Shown in pieces: positions 44,481 to 51,710 of a DNA stretch of 51,710 nt. A program made the translations under genes and the position numbers. Position 1 is the first letter of the stretch, and the number at the start of each line of letters is the position of its first letter. This DNA is from Polyangiaceae bacterium (GTDB lineage: Bacteria; Myxococcota_A; Polyangia; Polyangiales; Polyangiaceae): assembly GCA_025936045.1 (NCBI GenBank), contig JAICUB010000044.1, forward strand, positions 1 to 51,710, written 5' to 3'. The notes below the pieces were generated by a model that saw nothing but the letters and a program-made list of their open reading frames with translations, did not search any database and had not been told where the DNA came from.

Positions 44481-44735
44481 ATGGATCAATCGAAAATGAA
44501 AATCGCTTACGTGGTGACGCAACGCGGAACCAACAAATATTGGACGCGCATCGGCGTCGCGTTCGTCAACCGCGACGGCTCGATCAACGTGAAGCTCGAA
44601 GCCGTTCCCGTGAGCGGCGAGATCCACGTGCGCGACTACGTGGCGCGCGACGATCGCGAGGAAGCGTCGAGCCCGACGTTGCTCAAGAAGACCGGCAACG
44701 GACACAGCGAGGACGTTTTTTCGGAGCCGGCCTGA
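44481..44735 (+). CDS. Small conserved-type protein, function unknown
   Basis: 84 residues from ATG 44481, with AAGGAG eight bases upstream. It begins MDQSKMKIAYVVTQRGTNKYW and continues RIGVAFVNRDGSINVKLEAVPVSGEIHVRDY, a compact beta-sheet domain with the look of a single-domain nucleic-acid- or peptide-binding protein. Proteins of this appearance are frequent in myxobacteria. The acidic C-terminus may be disordered. Followed 26 bases on by the helix-hairpin-helix gene. Confidence 0.75.
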   Translation: MDQSKMKIAYVVTQRGTNKYWTRIGVAFVNRDGSINVKLEAVPVSGEIHVRDYVARDDREEASSPTLLKKTGNGHSEDVFSEPA

Positions 44736-44761
44736 GCCTTCCGAACGGGGAGCACGCGAAG

Positions 44762-45385
44762 ATGAAACTCATCGAAACGGACTCCGGCCTGCCACGGCTC
44801 GCCGGCGAGCGCTCGGGAGGGACCTCTTCGCCGGCGCGACGCGGCGAGGGTGCTTCGGAGACTCTCGTCGCGTCGCGCACGCTCGCCGTGCGCGTGCGCG
44901 TGCTGCGCGGCAGCGTATGGGCGCCCGTCGTCGCGAAGGGCGCCGCGCTGCTCGCCGGTATGCTCGCGCTCGCCGCGGTCGGTGCCTCGTCGCTCGCGCG
45001 CGGCTCCGGGGTGCCGCTGCCGGCGAGCGCAACGCCGGCTCACGCTCACCTGAAAACCGCCGCTTTGGTCGCGCCCGCAGCGGCCGCTCAGGCGGGAGAG
45101 CTCGACGTTTCTTCCGCCGACGCCGGGGCCGAGCCGCCGGCGCCACCGACCTCCTCCGCGGTCACGACCGACGGCAAAGTCATCCTGAATCTCGCGCAGG
45201 AGAGCGACCTCCGGCACCTGCCGGGCATCGGCGCCAAACGCGCCGAGGCGATCCTCGCGCTCAGGGCGAAGCTCGGGGGCCGCTTCAAGCGAGTGGCCGA
45301 GCTCCTACGTGTGAAGGGCATCGGGCCGAAGGGGTTGCGGAAGCTCGAGCCGCGCGTCGTGCTCGACGCGCCGAAGCAGCCCTGA
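44762..45385 (+). CDS. ComEA-like helix-hairpin-helix protein
   Basis: 207 residues. A cytoplasmic N-terminus of about 57 residues, one membrane helix (VVAKGAALLAGMLALAAVGASSLA), an Ala/Pro linker, and a C-terminal HhH repeat pair at about 140-202: VILNLAQESDLRHLPGIGAKRAEAIL and FKRVAELLRVKGIGPKGLRKLEP, both with the GIG turns that bind DNA backbone. ComEA-type proteins bind incoming DNA during transformation. The long N-terminus before the helix is not typical of ComEA, so topology is less sure than the domain. Confidence 0.85.
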   Translation: MKLIETDSGLPRLAGERSGGTSSPARRGEGASETLVASRTLAVRVRVLRGSVWAPVVAKGAALLAGMLALAAVGASSLARGSGVPLPASATPAHAHLKTAALVAPAAAAQAGELDVSSADAGAEPPAPPTSSAVTTDGKVILNLAQESDLRHLPGIGAKRAEAILALRAKLGGRFKRVAELLRVKGIGPKGLRKLEPRVVLDAPKQP

Positions 45386-45418
45386 CGGAAGCGAGCGAAC
45401 GAACGCGTCAGGGCTTCG
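45372..45418. terminator. Stem-loop shared by convergent genes, without T-run
   Basis: CGAAG (45372-45376), three unpaired bases, then CCCTGACG (45380-45387) pairs with CGTCAGGGCTTCG (45406-45418). Thirteen pairs enclose an 18-base loop that includes the space between the two stop codons. It could act as a bidirectional terminator or RNA-protecting structure. The absence of a T-run makes an intrinsic mechanism uncertain. Confidence 0.4.
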
Positions 45419-46031
45419 TGCCGAGGACCGCGTGACGCAGGCGCTCGACGAGCGGAGCGATCTCGGCGTGGCGCAGCTTGTAGAGCGAAGGGTTAGCCAC
45501 GAGCACGCTCGAGACGGACGCGATCGTCTCGCGCTCCACGAGTCCGTTGTCTCGAAGTGTCGCTCCCGACTCGACCAGATCGACGATGAGATCGGCGAGC
45601 CCGACGAGCGGCGCGAGCTCGACCGACCCCTGCACGTAGATGATTTCGGCTTGAATTCCGAGCGTGGCAAAGTGTTCGGCGGCGGTCCGCGGGTACTTGG
45701 TCGCGACGCGCGGCACTGCCGGCACGGTCGCGTTCGGCAAGCCGGCGACCACCATGCGACAGCGCCCTACATCGAGGTCGAGCGGTTGATAAAGATCGTA
45801 GCGTCGCTCGCGCAAAACGTCGCGCCCGCTCACGCCGAGCTCCGCGGTTCCGTACTCGACGTAGGTCGGGACGTCGTCGGGCTTGAGCAAAAGAAAGCGC
45901 ACGCCGTGATCCGCACTCTCCCGGATCAGCCTGCGGTCGTCCGCGAGCAGCGGCGCCGGATCGATACCGGCTCGTTCGAAGAACGGAGCGAGCGCCCGCG
46001 TCACGCGTCCTTTCGGGACGGCGATGGTCAC
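45408..46031 (-). CDS. hisG: ATP phosphoribosyltransferase, short form
   Basis: 207 residues from GTG 46031, preceded by AGGGGA about nine bases upstream; the frame is open to ATG 46103 but without a ribosome site. HisG makes phosphoribosyl-ATP, the first step of histidine synthesis. VTIAVPKGRVTRAL opens the fold, and DLYQPLDLDVGRCRMVVAG and the PRPP loop VELAPLVGLADLIVDLVESGATLRDNGL follow. There is no regulatory C-terminal domain, so it is a short form that needs HisZ, which is not in this window. Confidence 0.95.
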   Translation of the reverse strand: MTIAVPKGRVTRALAPFFERAGIDPAPLLADDRRLIRESADHGVRFLLLKPDDVPTYVEYGTAELGVSGRDVLRERRYDLYQPLDLDVGRCRMVVAGLPNATVPAVPRVATKYPRTAAEHFATLGIQAEIIYVQGSVELAPLVGLADLIVDLVESGATLRDNGLVERETIASVSSVLVANPSLYKLRHAEIAPLVERLRHAVLGTKP

Positions 46032-46207
46032 GGGTACCCGGTCCCCTCGAGCTGTAGACGAGGCGGAGCCGACGAGATTGGGCGGAGTGGACGAGGGGCG
46101 CATCGAAACGGGCGGAGCGTAGTCTCGGGCGCCTGCGAGTGCTATCTTCGATGAAAGCTGGGCTAAGGCTCGATCAGCGCGCTCGCGCCGAGCTCAGGAG
46201 GAGCACC

Positions 46208-47005
46208 ATGCGTCATCTGACCGGAATCCTAATCATCGGGGGGACGCTCGGGGCGGTGGCATGCGGCGGCGTGTCGCAGACGGACTTTTCGTCGCCGTTC
46301 GCGGCGAGCGGCTCGCCGGCAAGCGGCGGGAAGGGCGGTTCGACGAGCACCGGCGGCTCGAGCTCCGGAACGACCGGCACGGGAGGCGACGCCGTGGGCG
46401 GCACGGACGCCATGGGTGGCTCGAGCGGCACGGACGCGACCGGCGGCACGGACGCGACCGGCGGCACGGACGCGACCGGCGGCACGGACGCGACCGGCGG
46501 CACGGACGCGACCGGCGGTTCAGGCGCGGCGGCCGGCACGGGCGCCACGGGCGGGACGACGGCCACGGGCGGCAGCGCGGGCACCGGCGGCAGCGGCATG
46601 ACCACCGGCGGCAGCGCGGGCAGCGGCATGCAAGCCGGCGGCTCGAGCGGAGCGGGCGGCTCGCAGAGCGGCGGCAGCGGCGGCATGGTGGACTGCAATG
46701 CGCTCGAGATGGACTACTCGATGACGCTCGAACAGGCCGAGGCGTGCAATCCGAACTCCGGCAAGGATCAGTGCACGCTGACGGAGAAGAGCGACCTCGT
46801 ATGCGGAGGCTGCAGCGTGTTCGTGAACCCCGACAACAAGGATGCCGTCGCGCACCTCGATGAGCTACGGCAAGAAGTCGGGACCAGCTGTGTTCACCCC
46901 TGCCCCGCGATCGCGTGCGTCCTGCCCATGGGGGCAATGTGCAAACCGATGGCCGGCATGAAAGACAGCGGCCGCTGCAGCCCCGTGCTGGCAGTAACGC
47001 AGTGA
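46208..47005 (+). CDS. Lipoprotein with GGTDAT hexapeptide repeats and Cys-rich end
   Basis: 265 residues from ATG 46208, preceded by AGGAGGAG. Signal HLTGILIIGGTLGAVACGGVS with lipobox GAVAC. Residues 35-170 are Gly/Thr/Ser-rich, including five GGTDAT units. The C-terminal 90 residues carry about ten Cys (MVDCNALEMDY, EACNPNS, DQCTLTEKSDLVCGGCSVFV, TSCVHPCPAIACVLP), likely disulfide-bonded on the cell surface. It resembles the lipoproteins at 32630 and 36428. It is divergent from hisG. Confidence 0.8.
   Translation: MRHLTGILIIGGTLGAVACGGVSQTDFSSPFAASGSPASGGKGGSTSTGGSSSGTTGTGGDAVGGTDAMGGSSGTDATGGTDATGGTDATGGTDATGGTDATGGSGAAAGTGATGGTTATGGSAGTGGSGMTTGGSAGSGMQAGGSSGAGGSQSGGSGGMVDCNALEMDYSMTLEQAEACNPNSGKDQCTLTEKSDLVCGGCSVFVNPDNKDAVAHLDELRQEVGTSCVHPCPAIACVLPMGAMCKPMAGMKDSGRCSPVLAVTQ
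46425..46517 (+). repeat. 18-bp tandem repeat, five units, encoding GGTDAT
   Basis: Five nearly identical copies of GGCGGCACGGACGCGACC in frame, the first preceded by a diverged unit. It lies in the Gly/Thr linker of the lipoprotein at 46208. Confidence 0.9.
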
Positions 47006-47023
47006 GCGGCGTCCCTCGGCTGC

Positions 47024-48295
47024 TTAGGCGTGCTCGCCCTCGAGCTTGACGCGCGTCACGTCGGCGCCGGCGCCGGCCAGCTTCTTTTCGATGGCTTCGT
47101 AACCGCGGTCGAGGTGGTAGACCCGACGCACGATGGTTTCCTCGTCGGCGACCAGGCCGGCGATGACGAGCGAGGCGCTCGCGCGCAGATCAGTGGCCAT
47201 CACGGACGCACCGGAGAGGCGCGGCACGCCCTCGATGATGGCGATGTTGTTGTGCGTCTCGATTTTGGCGCCCATGCGGCCGAGCTCGGGAACGTGCATG
47301 AAACGATTCTCGAAGACGGTCTCGGTGACGACGGAACGGCCCGCCGCGACGCACATGAGCGACATGAATTGCGCCTGCATGTCGGTGGGAAAACCGGGGT
47401 GCGGCGCCGTCGTCGCGTCGGTCGAGAGCAAGCGGCCGAGGCGGCGCACGCGTGCGTGGTCGCCCTCGCGCTCGATTTCCATGCCGACGCGACGGAGCTT
47501 CGCGATGACCGGCTCGAGATCGTCGATCGGCGCGTGCTCGAGCAGCACGTCGCCGCCGGCCGCTCCCACGGCCGCCATGAACGTGCCAGCTTCGATGCGG
47601 TCCGCGATGATGGCGTGATCGAAGGGTTCTAGCTCGTCGGCGCCGGTGATGTGGATGATCGAGGTGCCGGCACCTTCGACGCGTGCGCCCATCTTGTTGA
47701 GCACGCGCCCGAGCTCCTCGACTTCGGGCTCGCGCGCGCAATTGACGAGCGTCGTGCGACCCTTCGCGAGCGCGGCCGCCATCATCAGGTTCTCGGTGCC
47801 CGTCACCGTCTGCACGTCGAAGACGACTTCGGCGCCGCGCAGGCGCGGAGCCTCCGCGACGATGTAGCCGTGCTCGACGGCGATTTTTGCGCCGAGCGCT
47901 TCCAGGCCGAGCAGGTGCTGGTCCACGGGCCGTGCGCCGATTTGGCAGCCGCCGGGCAACGATACGCGCGCTTTGCCGTAGCGTGCCACGAGCGGTCCGA
48001 GCACGAGCACGCTCGCGCGCATCTGCCGCACGAGGTCGTACGGCGCTTCGGGGACGACGCAGCGCGTGGCCTTTTGGACACGGACCTCCGGGATATCGAG
48101 CGTCACGTCGCGGCCGAGCGTTCGGAGGAGCTCGGCCGTGGTCTCGATGTCCCGCAGACCGGGTACGTTGCGTAAAAGACTCTCGCCGTCGGAAAGCAGG
48201 GTCGCGCAGAGGATCGGGAGGGCCGCGTTCTTGGCGCCGCCGACGCGGATCGTGCCTCGTAGCTGCCGCGCGCCGCGCACGCGAATCGCATCCAT
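47024..48295 (-). CDS. murA: UDP-N-acetylglucosamine 1-carboxyvinyltransferase
   Basis: 423 residues. MurA transfers enolpyruvate from PEP to UDP-GlcNAc, the first committed step of peptidoglycan synthesis. Lys 22 in GGAKNAALP, the catalytic Cys 117 in LPGGCQIGARPVDQHL, and RIEAGTFM are conserved, so it should be fosfomycin-sensitive. The C-terminal TDLRASASLVIAGL and HLDRGYEAIEKKL complete the family. The gene faces the outer-membrane protein with about 70 bases between murA and the first likely start. Confidence 0.97.
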   Translation of the reverse strand: MDAIRVRGARQLRGTIRVGGAKNAALPILCATLLSDGESLLRNVPGLRDIETTAELLRTLGRDVTLDIPEVRVQKATRCVVPEAPYDLVRQMRASVLVLGPLVARYGKARVSLPGGCQIGARPVDQHLLGLEALGAKIAVEHGYIVAEAPRLRGAEVVFDVQTVTGTENLMMAAALAKGRTTLVNCAREPEVEELGRVLNKMGARVEGAGTSIIHITGADELEPFDHAIIADRIEAGTFMAAVGAAGGDVLLEHAPIDDLEPVIAKLRRVGMEIEREGDHARVRRLGRLLSTDATTAPHPGFPTDMQAQFMSLMCVAAGRSVVTETVFENRFMHVPELGRMGAKIETHNNIAIIEGVPRLSGASVMATDLRASASLVIAGLVADEETIVRRVYHLDRGYEAIEKKLAGAGADVTRVKLEGEHA

Positions 48296-48354
48296 GGCTC
48301 GGGACCATACATCGAGTAACCTACGCGGGCGAAGAAGCCGGCCCCGAAGCCCAC

Positions 48355-48369
48355 GAGGAGCTCAGCATC
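48355..48369 (+). promoter_or_regulatory. Shine-Dalgarno GAGGAG six bases before an ATC codon
   Basis: GAGGAG (48355-48360) lies six bases ahead of ATC (48367-48369), in frame with the TSP3 protein. No ATG, GTG or TTG occurs in this frame between murA's start and the GTG at 48400. The spacing is ideal, and beginning here gives the signal peptide two arginines that the GTG start lacks. An AUC start is rare but known in bacteria. Confidence 0.4.
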
Positions 48370-48399
48370 ATCAATCGGTCGAGGGACATCCCGGGCCTC

Positions 48400-50336
<1,937 letters not shown>

Positions 50337-50340
<4 letters not shown>

Positions 50341-51710
50341 GCTCGTTTCGCTCGCTTGCTGCCGGCCTGACGGCGTTCGTCGTGGTCGCTGCGGCGCAGG
50401 CCAAGCCGTCCGACGTGCCCCGAGCCCGCCGCTCGTTGCGTGGGCTCTTCGGCGTCGACGCGGTGCGGCCGCTCCTGCGTTCGGATTCCGGCGCCGTGCG
50501 CGAGCGTGCGTTCGAACGACTCGGCTCGCTCGGGACGCCGCGTGCGCTCGAGCTTTTGGCGCGCGCGCTCGAGAGCGACGGAGCGGCCCGGGACGCGCGC
50601 GAACGCCTCGCGGCCGTGCGGGCGCTCGCGCCCCACGCCGCCGATCCCGTGGCGGGCGACGCGCTCATCCGCGCCCTCGGTGGAGTCGAGGGTCACCTCG
50701 ACGAGCGCGCGCTCTTGGTCGAACGCACCGCAGCGCTCGCGCTCGCCGCGTCGCACGACGCGCTCGCGGAGAGCGCGCTCGCTCGCGCGCTCAGGCAACC
50801 GGGCCGCGTCTCGGAGCATGCACGGCTCGCCCTGCGCGCGTACCCGCCGAAGAACATCGTCCCGCTGCTGCTCGCAAGCGGCACGACCACGCCGGCGCTC
50901 GTCGCCGTGCTCGGAGAGCTCGGCGCCGCCGACGCTTGGGGCTTCCTCCGGGACCAGGCCGCGAACGCCGACGCGCCGACGCGCGCCGCGGCCGTCACGG
51001 CGCTTTTTCGGCTCAATCAAGCGGCGGCGGTCGCGTTGGCGCGCCGCCTGAGCTCCGCTGAAACCGATCCGAGGGTGCGCGCGGCGCTCGCCCGCGGTCT
51101 CGCCATGAACGGCGACGCGTCCGCCGTGCCGCTGTTCGGAGCGCTCCTCGCCGATCCCGGCGGCCGCTCGCTCGCGCTCGAGCTCGCGCTCGACGTGCAA
51201 AATCCCGACTTCGGCGCGCTACTAGCGAAAGCGCCGCTCGCGGACGATACCGATCGCGTGTTCGCGGCCCTCGGTCACGCGGGCGGCCCCGCGGCGCTCG
51301 CGCGACTCGAAGGTGCGCTCGCGCGGCCCGACGACGCTTGGTCGGCACTCTATGCCCTCGCGCTCTGCCCCGACTCCGGAGCGGACGAGGTGCTCGCACG
51401 CGCGCTCGCTCGGCCCGCGCTCCGCCGCAACGCGCTGCGAGCCGCGGTGATTCGCAGCGTCGCGCGCGAGCAAAGCGTGAGCGGCATGACGACCGCCGCG
51501 GACGTGCTCTCGCGCGGGGATCCGTCGGATCGGGCGGCTGCCGCGTGGGCCCGTGCAGTGCTCGAACCGAGCAGCGCGCTCGCGGCGTTCACGAGCCCCG
51601 ACGTGGCCGTGCTCGCAGCCACGGCGCGCGCGGCACGCGGCGACGAGCTCGCAGCAGCCGCCGCCGCACGTCTCGCGGCCACGCGCGACCCCGTGCTCGC
51701 GAGCGCGCTC
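50337..51710 (+). CDS. HEAT-repeat protein, 3' end outside the window
   Basis: 458 codons to the end of the window with no stop. A signal (FRSLAAGLTAFVVVAAAQAK) is followed by alternating amphipathic helices rich in Ala, Leu and Arg in HEAT-like units of about 30 residues (VRERAFERLGSLGTPRALELLARALES; VRAALARGLAMNGDASAVPLFGALLADP). It is translationally coupled (ATGA) to the TSP3 protein, with AAGGAG before it, so a periplasmic or surface partner of that barrel is likely. The exact function is unknown. Confidence 0.8.

Overview
The window is about 70% GC with strong G/C bias at third codon positions and almost no intergenic space. Three Hanks-type Ser/Thr kinases, many lipoproteins with Gly/Ser/Ala/Thr-rich repeats, proline-rich one-pass membrane proteins, a thrombospondin type-3 repeat outer-membrane protein and sigma-54-like promoters together suggest a myxobacterium, most likely of the Sorangium/Polyangium side (Polyangia). 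This is inferred from gene content; no rRNA or tRNA gene is present. I saw no insertion sequence, prophage, CRISPR array or biosynthetic cluster. The stretch looks like core chromosome with lineage-specific surface genes.

Layout. 1-6300: an ammonium transporter with an Ala/Pro-rich N-terminal extension (partial), an SRPBCC protein, a proline-rich membrane protein, a YbgC-type thioesterase, a universal stress protein, a FluC/CrcB fluoride channel, and a translationally coupled FHA plus metallo-beta-lactamase pair. 6308-12534: a lipoprotein, then a rightward run of TerC/Alx protein, 4-alpha-glucanotransferase, Omp85 protein, a secreted protein and a precorrin-2-dehydrogenase-like protein. 12535-19502: a kinase-FHA-degenerate-GGDEF protein, fructosamine kinase coupled to a low-molecular-weight phosphatase, a second kinase and an SDR. 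19517-27372: GreB, an AsmA-like protein, three lipoproteins, glutamyl-Q tRNA(Asp) synthetase and a POT-family peptide transporter.

27373-27638 is the most interesting non-coding stretch. A near-consensus sigma-54 promoter (27483-27500) lies about 105 nt upstream of a textbook intrinsic terminator (27572-27614), with no convincing gene between and convergent genes on both sides. The predicted RNA has several C-rich, anti-Shine-Dalgarno-like segments. I propose a sigma-54-controlled trans-acting small RNA.

27639-36383: a GYF/GAF protein, an RlmD-type rRNA methyltransferase, a fatty acid hydroxylase, a DUF2254-like membrane protein, an arylsulfotransferase-like lipoprotein split by one in-frame amber codon and coupled to another lipoprotein, then MiaE and YjbQ. 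36428-41650 (minus): a Cys-rich lipoprotein, a beta-propeller protein and a SpoIVB-type S55 peptidase, probably one transcription unit. 41713-51710: a small membrane protein, a third kinase, a lipoprotein, a conserved small protein, a ComEA-like helix-hairpin-helix protein, short-form HisG, a GGTDAT-repeat lipoprotein, MurA, a TSP3-repeat outer-membrane protein that may start at a non-canonical AUC, and a HEAT-repeat protein cut by the window end.
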